Part shown: one piece after another, positions 8,894-17,774 of the stretch
Numbering within the stretch: the stretch's first letter is position 1
Layout of the letters: each line of letters starts with the position of its first letter
Source: Verrucomicrobiales bacterium
Lineage (GTDB): Bacteria > Verrucomicrobiota > Verrucomicrobiia > Verrucomicrobiales > DEV007
NCBI GenBank assembly: GCA_028047635.1
Contig: JAOFXR010000018.1
Span: forward strand, 1 to 50,346
Direction of reading: 5' to 3'
Length of the DNA: 50,346 nucleotides
Notes under the pieces: model-generated
Told to the model about the DNA's origin: nothing
The model's input: only the letters and a program-made list of their open reading frames with translations
Databases searched by the model: none
Made by a program: the position numbers and the translations under genes

Positions 8894-9160
8894 TGGAAGT
8901 TCTCTGATTCAGTCCTAAGTCATCGAACATCAACGCGTAAACCGGATAGTAGAGCCTCGAGTTAAAGAAAATCCGGAAGAGAATGAACCATTTTGGATTG
9001 GCGGAAAAATCAGATTCCCGGAGGAAAGTGGCACAGGTTTAAGAGACATAAGTGAGGCTGGGAAACGGGAACACGAAACGTGGGGGGAGCGCAAGCGACT
9101 TCATTTCGTGAATATACTCTTGCCGAAGGAGCCGTTTATGTGCGATGAACCACACATACT

Positions 9161-10141
9161 ATGGACGAAACGCCTGCCAATTCGGATGTGCAATCAGTCA
9201 AAGCAATCCTCGCCGATGCGCGTGCTGAAGTTGCTAAAGTCATCATCGGCCAGGAGCGGGTCGTTGATCATGCCTTGATTGCGATTTTTACCGGGAATCA
9301 TATCCTCATCGAGGGCGTTCCCGGGGTCGCTAAGACACTTCTCGTGAGAACGCTCGCTCGTGTTCTCGGTAGCGAATTTTCCCGTATCCAGTTCACTCCT
9401 GATCTGATGCCCTCTGACATTACGGGCACGAATGTCTTCAATTTGCAGGAAAGCGCTTTCCATCTCGTGAAAGGACCCGTTTTCACCTCCTTTCTTCTCG
9501 CTGATGAGATTAACCGGGCGCCTGCAAAAACGCAGTCTGCCCTCCTTCAGGCGATGCAGGAGCGCCGGGTCACGATTGATGGGGTGACTCATAAATTGCC
9601 TGACAGTTTTACCGTTTTTGCGACTCAGAATCCAATCGAATACGAAGGCACTTATCCTTTGCCCGAGGCGCAGAAAGACCGTTTTCTGCTTCGGGTGGAG
9701 ATGGACTATCCTACGGAAGCGTCTGAGAAGCAGCTCGCGCTTCAATCACTTGGAAATGACACGCCGGAGAAAATTCTCGACAGCGAGGCTGTGAACTCAA
9801 TTCTCACCGCTGATCGCATCAAGGAGATGCAGGAGGCTCTCCAGGGAATTACGGTGAAAGAGGAATTGGTGAACTACGTGGTGGAGATCGTAAGGCAAAC
9901 TCGTGAGCAGGACAGTATTCAAGTGGGTGCCGGTCCGCGAGCCACCACCGCTTTGCTACTCTCCAGCCGCGCGCTCGCAGCCCTCGATGACAGGGATTAT
10001 ATCACGCCCGATGATATTCGGACGATGGCTTATCCAGTGCTTTCTCACCGCCTCGTGTTGCGGCCTGAATACGAGATCGAAGGCGTCACGATTGAAGAGG
10101 CAATTGGGAAACTTCTCGAAGGCGTTGCCGTTCCCCGCTAA
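9161..10141 (+). CDS. MoxR family AAA+ ATPase
   Basis: A 326-residue MoxR ATPase. Walker A is GVPGVAKT (residues ~52-59) and Walker B is LLADEINR (~112-119), followed by the MoxR-typical AKTQSALLQAMQERRVTI. Sensor 1 lies in FATQNPIEYEGTYPLPEAQKDRF, and the C-terminal lid holds GAGPRATTALLLSSRALA. MoxR proteins act as chaperone-like ATPases that help assemble or activate partner proteins, usually with a von Willebrand/DUF58 partner. Such a gene follows 40 bp downstream, so the pair is probably an operon. The ~265 bases before it (8894-9160) contain no gene I can support and presumably hold the promoter. Confidence 0.95.
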   Translation: MDETPANSDVQSVKAILADARAEVAKVIIGQERVVDHALIAIFTGNHILIEGVPGVAKTLLVRTLARVLGSEFSRIQFTPDLMPSDITGTNVFNLQESAFHLVKGPVFTSFLLADEINRAPAKTQSALLQAMQERRVTIDGVTHKLPDSFTVFATQNPIEYEGTYPLPEAQKDRFLLRVEMDYPTEASEKQLALQSLGNDTPEKILDSEAVNSILTADRIKEMQEALQGITVKEELVNYVVEIVRQTREQDSIQVGAGPRATTALLLSSRALAALDDRDYITPDDIRTMAYPVLSHRLVLRPEYEIEGVTIEEAIGKLLEGVAVPR

Positions 10142-10181
10142 CGCGATCAACAGTCAATCGCCCGGTAAGAGACTTTTCTAG

Positions 10182-11585
10182 ATGCGTCCAGTTCCCTACA
10201 TTCGACTCCTCTGGATTGCGCTTCTAGTCGTCGTCCCTGCCTTCACCGCCGTGGTGTATTTCGAGGGGCTGGGCAAATTGATGGGACTGGGTGCAATTCT
10301 TTTGGTGCTGGTCGGAGCGATTTGGGATTACGCCGCTTCGCAGAAGTTGCTCGCGGGCGTGGATTGCGAAATCCCTGATTTGATTCGTGGGACCAAGGGG
10401 AGGGAACTCGATATTTCCGTCACTTTTTACAACCGTGGGGAATCACTTGATTCACTGCGCTACGGACTGGCTGTGTCGGGCGAGTTCAAAATCGAAGGGG
10501 AAGTGGTCGGTGCCATCACTGCATTTGAGTCTGGAAAGAAGCGGACCGTTTCCTACCCGATTACCCCCTTGCGGCGAGGTCAGTTTTTTCTCGATTCGCT
10601 TCATATTGAAACAGCCTCGAATTGGAAATGGTGGATGCTTCGCAAAGGATTCGATCTCAAGGCCGAGCTTCGCATCTATCCGGATTTGGCATTGGAGCGG
10701 AAACGAATGGCTAGCCTGTTTTTGATGCGGGGAAATGAAGGCAGTCATGTCATTCGTCAGGTCGGTAAGGGCCGTGATTTTGAGCAGCTCCGCGAATATC
10801 AATCCGGCGACGACTACATTGATATTGATTGGAAGGCGACTGCGCGTCGTCAGTCACCAGTCACACGAACCTATCAAATCGAGCGAACGCAGGAAGTTTA
10901 CGTGGTCGTTGATCACTCGAGGCTCAGTGCCCGTGAAATCCATGTTCCGATCGAGGAGGCTACCGAGGGCGATTGGATGTATCAGAGGGAGTCAGCCGGT
11001 GGGGATACCATGGTCACTACTCAATTGGAGAAGTTTCTTCATTGCTCACTCGTGATGGCATCTGTCGCCGAGCGGCAGGGAGACCTGTTCGGCTTCATTA
11101 GTTTTGCTGACAAGGTGGATCGATTTATTCGAGGCCGTAACGGGAAGTCGCATTACAATATTATTCGCGACGCCCTTTACACGCTTGAGCCTAGAAAAGT
11201 GGCCCCCGACTACGAGCAGCTCATGATTTCGCTGCGTCAGCGTCTCACAAGGCGGGCTCTCATTGTCATGTTAGTAGACTTGAGCGATCCTTTAACGGCC
11301 GAGCAGTTTTACGAGGCGTTGCCGCTCGTCAGTAAGCAGCATCTCGTGATCGTGAACATGGTGCGACCTGAGAAAGCGAATCCTATATTCTCGCCCAATC
11401 ACGAACCCGAAAACGTTTCGGAAATCTACGAGAACCTTGCCGGGCATTTTGAGTGGCAGGAACTCCGCGAAGCGGGAAACAAACTACGTCACCTCGGGGT
11501 CGAGCTCGGAATCTCCGAACACGAAGAGCTCTGCACCGAGACGGTTACGAAGTATCTCAACGTAAAGAAGCGTCAGCTGATTTAA
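10182..11585 (+). CDS. DUF58 domain protein (MoxR partner, vWA-like)
   Basis: A 467-residue protein with two N-terminal membrane helices (about residues 8-25 and 28-48), a beta-rich periplasmic-type domain (~55-170) and a DUF58 segment marked by REYQSGDDYIDIDWKATARR. A vWA-like fold follows: YVVVDHSR has the first Asp and Ser of a possible MIDAS, and LIVMLVDLSDP is a later strand. The Asp-x-Ser-x-Ser motif is not complete (DHSRLS), so metal binding is uncertain. DUF58 proteins commonly pair with MoxR. The gene converges on the esterase gene with only 12 bases between stops. Confidence 0.92.
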   Translation: MRPVPYIRLLWIALLVVVPAFTAVVYFEGLGKLMGLGAILLVLVGAIWDYAASQKLLAGVDCEIPDLIRGTKGRELDISVTFYNRGESLDSLRYGLAVSGEFKIEGEVVGAITAFESGKKRTVSYPITPLRRGQFFLDSLHIETASNWKWWMLRKGFDLKAELRIYPDLALERKRMASLFLMRGNEGSHVIRQVGKGRDFEQLREYQSGDDYIDIDWKATARRQSPVTRTYQIERTQEVYVVVDHSRLSAREIHVPIEEATEGDWMYQRESAGGDTMVTTQLEKFLHCSLVMASVAERQGDLFGFISFADKVDRFIRGRNGKSHYNIIRDALYTLEPRKVAPDYEQLMISLRQRLTRRALIVMLVDLSDPLTAEQFYEALPLVSKQHLVIVNMVRPEKANPIFSPNHEPENVSEIYENLAGHFEWQELREAGNKLRHLGVELGISEHEELCTETVTKYLNVKKRQLI

Positions 11586-11597
11586 TCACTTCTTTGC

Positions 11598-12518
11598 TCA
11601 GGGCTGCGCAAAGTGCTTTTGATGAAAGCCCATCAATTCGTCACCTCGAATTTCGTAGATGCCGGAAGCTGAGTGAGCGATCTCCGGAGCAATGATCATA
11701 TCGTGGGGAATGCCGAGTGACTTGAGAAATTCTGAGTATTTCAGATTGAACTCATAGTTGAATCCTTTCGTGCCGACCCACAGCATAACCGGGAGGCGCT
11801 TTTTATCCTCGCGCTGGGCATAGCTCTCGGCGAGATCCCATGTGTTGTAGCCCGTGGCAAAAACAACATTTTCACTCTCGGCACCGTCGTTATCCTGGAT
11901 GCGTTTTTCCGGCTCGTAGCCAGAACCTCCGGGAGCAGCACAGGCGAAGAGTTCAGGGTATTTTAACATGATTCGTGTCGTGCCTCGACCGCCTTGACTG
12001 AAGCCTTCAATGCCAAGCTCACGAGTTCGGTACGTTTTCTGAATGTGCGGAATCAACTCCTTCACAAAAATATTTTCACCGGAGCCATTCTCTTTCTGAG
12101 GATAGTTATACCAGCTCATCGGTCCGCCGTTGGGGTAAACGTAGATCGTTGGTTGGATCTTCCCTGCTTTGATCGCTTCATCGGGGAACCTGGAAAGCTT
12201 GATCGATTTTTTCTCAGAGCCGGGACGACCGCCATGAAGATGAAATACGACCGGATACTTTCGATCCCCGGATGCTTCGTAGCCTTCGGGGAGATAGATG
12301 AAATAGCCGACGTCTAATCCCATCGATGTGCTTTTGAAGGTCTGATGCGAGAGGCCTTTCGGGAGGCCATACTTTTCAAGCCCGGCGGCTCCAATGGGGT
12401 TGTTCCATGCAAAGGGGGCAGGCGTCTTCTTTTTTTTCTCCTTGCTCGAAGACTGAGCCAAGGCACTTGAGGCAAGCATGAGCATGCAGAGAAAAACGGG
12501 CAGGGATTTGCGATTCAT
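11598..12518 (-). CDS. Secreted alpha/beta-hydrolase, esterase/feruloyl-esterase-like
   Basis: A 306-residue protein with a signal peptide (MNRKSLPVFLCMLMLASSALA) and then a lysine-rich linker. The alpha/beta-hydrolase domain shows YPVVFHLHGGRPG (oxyanion-hole HGG) and EGFSQGGRG (nucleophile Ser in G-x-S-x-G). A late His lies in APEIAHSASGIYE. It resembles the COG4099/esterase-D-like secreted enzymes that deacylate plant or algal polysaccharides; the specific substrate is unknown. It lies immediately upstream of the tRNA-Leu gene, on the opposite strand. Confidence 0.85.
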   Translation of the reverse strand: MNRKSLPVFLCMLMLASSALAQSSSKEKKKKTPAPFAWNNPIGAAGLEKYGLPKGLSHQTFKSTSMGLDVGYFIYLPEGYEASGDRKYPVVFHLHGGRPGSEKKSIKLSRFPDEAIKAGKIQPTIYVYPNGGPMSWYNYPQKENGSGENIFVKELIPHIQKTYRTRELGIEGFSQGGRGTTRIMLKYPELFACAAPGGSGYEPEKRIQDNDGAESENVVFATGYNTWDLAESYAQREDKKRLPVMLWVGTKGFNYEFNLKYSEFLKSLGIPHDMIIAPEIAHSASGIYEIRGDELMGFHQKHFAQP

Positions 12519-12653
12519 GGGGCGACTCTAATTCGAATTGAGGCGGGCGCAATCTTCGTGGCTGAGGGATGGGTAGCTTCATCGAGGTTGTGAAACGATT
12601 CACTTGCCATGAGCGGGCGTCCCGTGTATGAAATTAGCACTCTCTTTCCGAAT

Positions 12654-12738
12654 GCCGACATGGCGGAATTGGTAGACGCACCGGACTTAAAATCCGTTGA
12701 GTATTGCACTCGTGCGGGTTCGATTCCCGCTGTCGGTA
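12654..12738 (+). tRNA. tRNA-Leu (UAA anticodon)
   Basis: An 85-base class II tRNA. The acceptor stem is GCCGACA/TGTCGGT with a G-U first pair and discriminator A. The D arm is GCGGAATTGGTAGACGC, the anticodon loop is CTTAAAA with anticodon TAA, the variable arm is long (GAGTATTGCACTC) and the T arm is GCGGGTTCGATTCCCGC. The 3' CCA is not encoded (ATCTTT follows). The G-U first acceptor pair also occurs in the E. coli UAA isoacceptor. This intact copy sits at the left end of the genomic island and its 3' part is repeated at 22290-22348. The anticodon stem has a C-U mismatch at its outer pair (12681), where the right copy has A. Confidence 0.96.
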
Positions 12739-12740
12739 TC
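12682..12740 (+). repeat. attL: 59-bp direct repeat inside tRNA-Leu
   Basis: These 59 bases, from the anticodon arm to two bases past the tRNA end, are repeated exactly at 22290-22348. A tyrosine integrase gene starts 122 bp inside. This is the standard result of integration into the 3' half of a tRNA gene, with this copy keeping the tRNA intact. Confidence 0.95.
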
Positions 12741-12802
12741 TTTGGAAATCAACGGGTTGTGAGGGTTTTGATGTTAGCATTTGTTATGATTCTGCGGGAG
12801 TG

Positions 12803-12827
12803 AGTTCCACCTACTTTCCACCTAACT
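12803..12827 (+). repeat. Left 25-bp inner repeat, possible integrase arm site
   Basis: A 25-base sequence containing TTCCACCTACTTTCCACCTA is repeated exactly and in the same orientation at 22179-22203. Each copy lies just inside an att repeat (62 bp inside on the left, 86 bp on the right). Each itself holds a near-tandem TTCCACCTA unit, as expected of arm-type or Xis sites. Confidence 0.7.
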
Positions 12828-12862
12828 CTTGATTTCGACTGTATTCGCTCCTATTCTCGTTC

Positions 12863-14134
12863 ATGCGTGAAAATGAGGAGAGCATAAAGACACACATTGC
12901 GATTCCCCGCAAAAAGCAGAAAGAGCAGGGGCTTGGAAGCCGGAAAGGGAATGAAGTCAGCGTCACTAAGTGGAAGCACCGATTTTACAAATGGCGGGTT
13001 CGTTGGATAGAGGAAGGGCGGAAGCAGGAGAAGGGATTTAAGCGCAAGGATGACGCGGAGACGTGGGCGGAGGATAAAGAGAAAGCGCTTCTCAATTTTG
13101 GTGTGGGTGGAGCGCTCACGGCTGAAGAGCGGTCGGCGGTATTGGATTGCCGAGAGAGGCTTTTGGCCGTGAATCTAACTTTGAGAGATGCGGTAACCCT
13201 CGCTCTGGAACTTAAGGAGAAGGAAAGCCGTTCGATTATTGTCGGCGATTTGGTTCCTATTGTGATCGGGGAAAGGGAGAAGGCCGGAAGAAGTGAGCGG
13301 TATTTACAGGATTTACGTTCCCGGTTAGGTCGGTTTAAAACTGAGTTTCAGGGGCGATCTGTGGCGACGCTTACAAGGGATGAAATTACGGATTGGCTTC
13401 GAGGGTTAAAGCAAAGCCCAACCTCTCAGAATAATTATCTGCGGGTTGTTCGAGTAATGTTGAATGACGCTGTGAAACGAAAGTATCTCGATGAGAGTCC
13501 AGCCAAGCACATTATCGAAGCGAAAGCACCTCAGACAGAAGTGGGCACTCTTACTCCTGGCGAAATCTCAGTATTTCTCAGCAAAGCGCCGGAGGAGTTG
13601 GTTCCCACTATCGCGCTTGGCGCTTTTGCCGGGATACGGCGAGATGAGATTCGCGGCCTGAATTGGTCTGACGTAAATCTTACCCATAGGACTATTCGAG
13701 TCCGTCCTAAAAACGCAAAGTCGGCGCGCAATCGAATCGTTCCAATCGAAGACAATCTCGCCGACTGGCTTCAACCCTACGCGAATTGTGAAGGGCGGAT
13801 ATGGTGCGAAGGCGGAAACAGGAAGTTTACGGAAACCGTTCGAAAAATGGGATTCGGTGACCCGGGAACTGAGACAGTTGAAGAGAAGAAAGAGGGAATC
13901 CGATTCAAGGGGCCGTATCCCTCAAACGGGCTGCGACACTCATACGCGACTTACTGGTTAGCGAAGTTCAAAGACTCAGGGGCTTTATCCTTGAATCTAG
14001 GGCATACGAATAGCCGGATTGTTTTCGATCACTACCGCGCTCCTGTCGCTGAGAAAGACGCGACTTCGTATTGGGTGATCCGGCCAAAAGGGGCGGAAAA
14101 TGTGGTGGAAATGAACGGAAAGCAGGTCGCATAA
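12863..14134 (+). CDS. int: Tyrosine recombinase (island integrase)
   Basis: A 423-residue phage-type integrase. The N-terminal ~130 residues contain an arm-binding-like basic region (KHRFYKWRVRWIEEGRKQEKGF). A core-binding SAM-like domain follows (~135-225, with SQNNYLRVVRVMLNDAVKRKYL). The catalytic domain shows AGIRRDEIRGLNW (first Arg), NGLRHSYATYW (Arg of the H-x-x-R box; the usual first His is replaced by N/G) and LGHTNSRIVFDHYR (box II His and nucleophile Tyr). It lies 122 bp from the tRNA copy and presumably recombines the 59-bp sites. Its TAA overlaps the next gene's ATG (TAATG), so they are coupled. Confidence 0.95.
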   Translation: MRENEESIKTHIAIPRKKQKEQGLGSRKGNEVSVTKWKHRFYKWRVRWIEEGRKQEKGFKRKDDAETWAEDKEKALLNFGVGGALTAEERSAVLDCRERLLAVNLTLRDAVTLALELKEKESRSIIVGDLVPIVIGEREKAGRSERYLQDLRSRLGRFKTEFQGRSVATLTRDEITDWLRGLKQSPTSQNNYLRVVRVMLNDAVKRKYLDESPAKHIIEAKAPQTEVGTLTPGEISVFLSKAPEELVPTIALGAFAGIRRDEIRGLNWSDVNLTHRTIRVRPKNAKSARNRIVPIEDNLADWLQPYANCEGRIWCEGGNRKFTETVRKMGFGDPGTETVEEKKEGIRFKGPYPSNGLRHSYATYWLAKFKDSGALSLNLGHTNSRIVFDHYRAPVAEKDATSYWVIRPKGAENVVEMNGKQVA

Positions 14135-14853
14135 TGGCGTTAACTAAAAAGGGAATCGCGGCAAAGGTGCAATTGGCGGAAATCAAAAAACGCGAACTGG
14201 AAAAGGCTAAGTCACTTGGTTGGGCTGAGGATAATTCCTACTCTGCGAAAGAGATAATCGCTCTTCACGAGAAGCATTGTTCTCTTGTTTGCGATCATAT
14301 CCTAACCTACAAGCAAGGTGGGGCTCATTGGCAGTTAATGGAGGGCCATGTTGCTGATCTCGCGATTAGTCCGGTCTTGCGAATGGTGGATGATGCATTT
14401 CGAGAGCCTTCCATTTTGTCTGTCCCGCAGTTCCATGACCTTATGAAACGCATTGGCGTGAACGTCGCTTTAGCTGTGAACTCCAATGATGCTGAGTTTT
14501 TTCACCAACTCGCGCTTGTGATCGAGAAGCGGGCGAACGGTGGCAGCCTGACCGACCTTAAGCCGAAAGACTTGGGGCTTAAGGCTAGTAGGGGGCGGAA
14601 AAAGACTCCCCTTGATCTTTCCCGCGTTTTTCCACTTTCTCTTGTAAGAGTGATTGGGAGGCGGTTGAGGACCTATGCTTCAGAAGGCGAGTATCGAGCG
14701 GATCGTGTGACGCGTCAGGAGATTTGCGATCAGGTTCAGACGTACGGAGCCACGATTAGTGAATCGGAATTGTCTCGATGGATCAAAAGGTTTGAGTTCT
14801 CGCAATTCATGGAAGAACAGCCGATTGCGCAAAAAAGGCCGAAAAAGGGCTGA
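14134..14853 (+). CDS. Hypothetical island protein coupled to the integrase
   Basis: A 239-residue protein; the ATG at 14134 overlaps the integrase stop as TAATG and is preferred over an upstream GTG reading inside int. I do not recognise the family. A basic helical N-terminus (AKVQLAEIKKRELEKAKS) is followed by mixed helices, then a linker KASRGRKKTPLDLSRVFPL. The C-terminal part (VTRQEICDQVQTYGATISESELSRWIKRFEF) has the look of a helix-turn-helix. It may be a small replication or regulatory protein of the island. No membrane segment is seen. Confidence 0.78.
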   Translation: MALTKKGIAAKVQLAEIKKRELEKAKSLGWAEDNSYSAKEIIALHEKHCSLVCDHILTYKQGGAHWQLMEGHVADLAISPVLRMVDDAFREPSILSVPQFHDLMKRIGVNVALAVNSNDAEFFHQLALVIEKRANGGSLTDLKPKDLGLKASRGRKKTPLDLSRVFPLSLVRVIGRRLRTYASEGEYRADRVTRQEICDQVQTYGATISESELSRWIKRFEFSQFMEEQPIAQKRPKKG

Positions 14854-14898
14854 TTAGTCGCAATCGCGAGCAGTGCGCGGTCGTGCGTTTATGTTCGT

Positions 14899-15114
14899 GT
14901 GAAAACGACATACCTATTATCCAAAACTGAAATCGCCAAGGCACTAAGCCTTTCAACTCGTTCAATCGACAAACTTGTAGCCTCTGGGAAAATCCCAAGC
15001 GTTACCGTTGGCACGCGTCGTTTATTCGACCCCGAAGAAATTACAGCCGTCCTCAAGGCAGGAGTCGCTTCGCCGGACAACGGCGGACTAGATCGCCCTC
15101 CTGTCCAATCCTAA
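14899..15114 (+). CDS. Excisionase/MerR-like helix-turn-helix protein
   Basis: A 71-residue protein starting at a GTG. It is a compact winged-HTH of the HTH_17/excisionase family: LLSKTEIAKALSLSTRSIDKLVASGKIPSVTVGTRRLFD has the helix-turn-helix, the SGKIP wing and the GTRRLF strand. In integrative elements such proteins direct excision (Xis) or act as AlpA-type regulators. The position next to the integrase module supports either. The stop falls 12 bp before the next gene. Confidence 0.85.
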   Translation: MKTTYLLSKTEIAKALSLSTRSIDKLVASGKIPSVTVGTRRLFDPEEITAVLKAGVASPDNGGLDRPPVQS

Positions 15115-15125
15115 CCAATCGAACG

Positions 15126-15362
15126 ATGGTTGGTTTGAAATACGAGCGTGATAATCGGTGTGGAGTTTGTGGGCGCCTTACCCCTCCCCATTTGGAAGCT
15201 GGGAAGCTGGAAAAGTGGACACCGATCTGCACGTCTTGCCAGAACAGAGCCGACCTCAATTCACTAAATGAATTCTATCATGAGAAACGTAATTACAATT
15301 CCAGAAGCCAAGGAGCGAATAACTATTCCGCATCTCTGGGCGATCCTGACATTAAGTGGTGA
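15126..15362 (+). CDS. Small zinc-ribbon-like protein
   Basis: A 78-residue protein with two CxxC pairs, CGVC (about residues 12-15) and CTSC (about 36-39), spaced like a zinc ribbon. It contains a basic helix-like stretch (NEFYHEKRNYNSRSQG). The last 95 bases overlap the next gene in another frame, an unusually long overlap, so either the end of this gene or the start of the next may be wrong. The zinc ribbon could supply the DNA-binding element that the next gene's CHC2-like domain has lost; this is inference. Confidence 0.6.
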   Translation: MVGLKYERDNRCGVCGRLTPPHLEAGKLEKWTPICTSCQNRADLNSLNEFYHEKRNYNSRSQGANNYSASLGDPDIKW

Positions 15363-15567
15363 TCCCCCGATCAAGGACGGGGTTTATCAGTCTCCTTTTC
15401 GAGACGATTCCAGTCCCTCATTTTCCATCTTCGCCGGCGGTCGGCGATTCAAGGATCATGGAACCGGTGAGGGAGGCGACGCTATCACCTTCCTTGCTTT
15501 GGCTCGCGGAATTGATAACCGGGACGCCGTAAAGGAATTTGTGACCATTGCTTCCAGAGGGCTATGA
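15268..15567 (+). CDS. CHC2-primase-like small protein lacking zinc ligands
   Basis: A 99-residue protein (or 95 from the ATG at 15280). It has the shape of a DnaG-type CHC2 zinc-finger domain: PFRDDSSPSFSIFAGGRRFKDHGTGEGGDAITFLALARG. The usual Cys-Pro-Phe-His has become SPFR and the second Cys pair is missing, so the zinc site is not present. In phage and satellite replication modules this domain precedes a TOPRIM/helicase protein, and here the downstream gene starts within the stop (ATGA overlap at 15564-15567). It probably assists template recognition in the island's primase, but without zinc. Confidence 0.78.
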   Translation: MNSIMRNVITIPEAKERITIPHLWAILTLSGDPPIKDGVYQSPFRDDSSPSFSIFAGGRRFKDHGTGEGGDAITFLALARGIDNRDAVKEFVTIASRGL

Positions 15568-17774
15568 ACAATCAACTTAATTGGAGTAATGTCGCGATCC
15601 CCTTGGACGATGAAAGAATCTCTCACCTCGCGAAAGAAAGAGGCTATAGGCCTGAATTTATTCGCTGGTTTTCTGATCAAGGATTGATTGGGTGGAGCAC
15701 ATTCGGGGGCGGGCGATGGTGCTTTCCTGTTCATGATCAAGGTGAGCTTGTAGCCGTTCACCAGATCCCGCCGACAAAGGAAAAACACCCGTCTTATCAC
15801 CCTAAGGGAAAAGGCGTTCATCCTCTCATTGTGGGAGAGGTCGAAGCAGCTTCGCTAATCGCCGTTTTTGAGAGTCAGTGGGATATGATGGCGGCTATGG
15901 ATGCCGCTGAATATCATCTTAAGCCACGGGGCGTGTATCTCTCTACGCGGGGAGCCGGCAACCGCATGCCTCCTTCATTTGTAAGCATTTTGGAAAGTCC
16001 TATCTATGCCTTTATGCAAAACGATCCTGTGAAGAACGGGAAGTGTGCCGCTGAAGGATGGCTAAAGGGAATCGAGGCTCAGGATTCCGTTCCTGTGGTT
16101 CGAGTGGATATCCCCGAGGACTTCGCAGATCCTCAAGAGTGGCTGTTGAAAAAAGGAATGGAGGAATTCCGACTCGGACTTCGAGAAGCCATGAAGGAGG
16201 CGAAATCAAAAGTTCACTCTTCGAAGGGGAGCGGACCTGATGAACCTGATAAACTGACAAACCCTGATTTTGAAGGGGGTAAATCAGGTAAATCAGGTAA
16301 ATCAGGTAAATCAGACAGGAGGGAGGAATCTACTGAAGAAGAGCGCTCGCCGTTTCCAGCGGCATACTTACCCCGTATTGCTCAGCAATTAGTCAGCGGG
16401 TTCGTTAAAATGACGGATGGAAGGATGCCCTTGGCTCTTCCGAGTATTTGCTGCTTAGGCACGCTCTCAGCGGCAATTGGACCTTTCGTTAGAATCCGCT
16501 CAACCTCGATGGGTGATACAACCGGAGCGAATCTCTTTCTTCTCGCCGGCGCGGAAAGCTCAAGCGGGAAATCGATCCCTTTCAAGAGAATCACAAAGCC
16601 TTTCTTTCAGTATGAGAGTGAAGCTCGAGAGGCATTCGCAAAAGAGACTTACCCCAGACTCAAATCTGAAGCGGATCTTTTAGAGGCAGAGAAAAAAGGA
16701 ATTCTGAACAATGCGACAAGAGGAAAGGGAAAGCCGGAAGATCGCGAATCACTGGTTGAGATAGAGGCGCGATTGAATGAGATAAAACTCAAGCTCGACC
16801 CTCCACGTCTTTTCTGTGGAGATTCTACGAGTCAGGCCATGATTCGGCTGATGGCGCGGCAACATGGAACAAGCCTCTCTTCAATGAGCGATGACGCCAG
16901 AACCATCATGGAAATAATTGAAGGGAAACACAACAAAGGCAGTAACGCCGACGATGGTTTTTTCATTCAGGCGTGGACTGGAAATCCTTATGCATTCGAC
17001 AGGGTGACCGATAGGGAAAACCTTGTAATTGATGCCCCTTGGCTCAGCGCAACCTGGTTTGTTCAACCGGATAAGCTCACGTCATTATCAGAGAATGTTG
17101 AGACGTTCAGTTCAGGTTTTTTCCAACGGTTACTTGTTTGCAACTCTGGAGCAACTCCGCTGAAATTTTCAGCACGGAAAGACTGCTTTCCTGTGGAAGT
17201 TGAGAGCGCGTGGGAAGGATTAGTGAAAACACTTCTCGAGACATACCGGCGAAAGGAGGATTGCGAGGTCGAAATTGTGGAGCCATCCCAAGATGCAGAA
17301 AAGCTCCTGAGAGAATACCAGAACAGTTGCGTAGATTTGCAGACCTCCACCTATTCCGATATTCCGACGATAGCAGGTAAATGGGGAGAGAATGCCTGGC
17401 GAATCGCTCTCAACCTCCACATGGCAGATCACGGTGTAGACGCAATCAAAACCCGTTTGAGCTGTGAAACAGCGGAGAGGGCAATCGAGATCATGAACTG
17501 GTTTTCAAAGGAGGCTTTAAGATTGGTAGCGCCGGCACGTGAAGAAAAAGAGAATGCGAGGTCCGAACGGCTGAGAGAAATTCTTTCCCGACCAAAATAC
17601 GACCGATTGAAAGGTGCTTCTCAAGGCATTCTAACAAATAATCACGGATTCAGTCGTGGTGAACTCGAAACGCTTTGTGAACGATACGAGAACGTATTTC
17701 AAAAGATTGATAAGGATACGACTGAGAAAGGTGGGAAACCCACGTTTCACGTTCGATTGAAAACCAAAGTGTAA
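15564..17774 (+). CDS. TOPRIM-like/DUF3987 replication protein (primase-helicase type)
   Basis: A 736-residue protein. The N-terminal ~210 residues are TOPRIM-like (VFESQWDMMAAMDA around 101-114, AFMQNDPVKNGKCAAEGW around 149-166). A low-complexity linker follows (four GKS triplets, ~238-250, from a 9-bp tandem repeat), then a DUF3987 region from ~268. Walker A is AESSSGKS (about 330-337), and SMSDDARTI (around 439) is a likely Walker B. Such fused proteins make primers and/or unwind DNA during replication of phages, satellites and plasmids. It overlaps the upstream CHC2-like gene by four bases. The last ~100 residues (ERLREILSRPKYDRLKG onward) look like a winged-helix DNA-binding tail. Confidence 0.82.
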   Translation: MNNQLNWSNVAIPLDDERISHLAKERGYRPEFIRWFSDQGLIGWSTFGGGRWCFPVHDQGELVAVHQIPPTKEKHPSYHPKGKGVHPLIVGEVEAASLIAVFESQWDMMAAMDAAEYHLKPRGVYLSTRGAGNRMPPSFVSILESPIYAFMQNDPVKNGKCAAEGWLKGIEAQDSVPVVRVDIPEDFADPQEWLLKKGMEEFRLGLREAMKEAKSKVHSSKGSGPDEPDKLTNPDFEGGKSGKSGKSGKSDRREESTEEERSPFPAAYLPRIAQQLVSGFVKMTDGRMPLALPSICCLGTLSAAIGPFVRIRSTSMGDTTGANLFLLAGAESSSGKSIPFKRITKPFFQYESEAREAFAKETYPRLKSEADLLEAEKKGILNNATRGKGKPEDRESLVEIEARLNEIKLKLDPPRLFCGDSTSQAMIRLMARQHGTSLSSMSDDARTIMEIIEGKHNKGSNADDGFFIQAWTGNPYAFDRVTDRENLVIDAPWLSATWFVQPDKLTSLSENVETFSSGFFQRLLVCNSGATPLKFSARKDCFPVEVESAWEGLVKTLLETYRRKEDCEVEIVEPSQDAEKLLREYQNSCVDLQTSTYSDIPTIAGKWGENAWRIALNLHMADHGVDAIKTRLSCETAERAIEIMNWFSKEALRLVAPAREEKENARSERLREILSRPKYDRLKGASQGILTNNHGFSRGELETLCERYENVFQKIDKDTTEKGGKPTFHVRLKTKV
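16278..16313 (+). repeat. Four tandem 9-bp repeats (GGTAAATCA)
   Basis: GGTAAATCA occurs four times in a row inside the DUF3987 gene, in frame, encoding repeated GKS. The repeat sits in the linker between the TOPRIM-like and ATPase parts, so unit gain or loss would change linker length without a frameshift. Confidence 0.95.
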
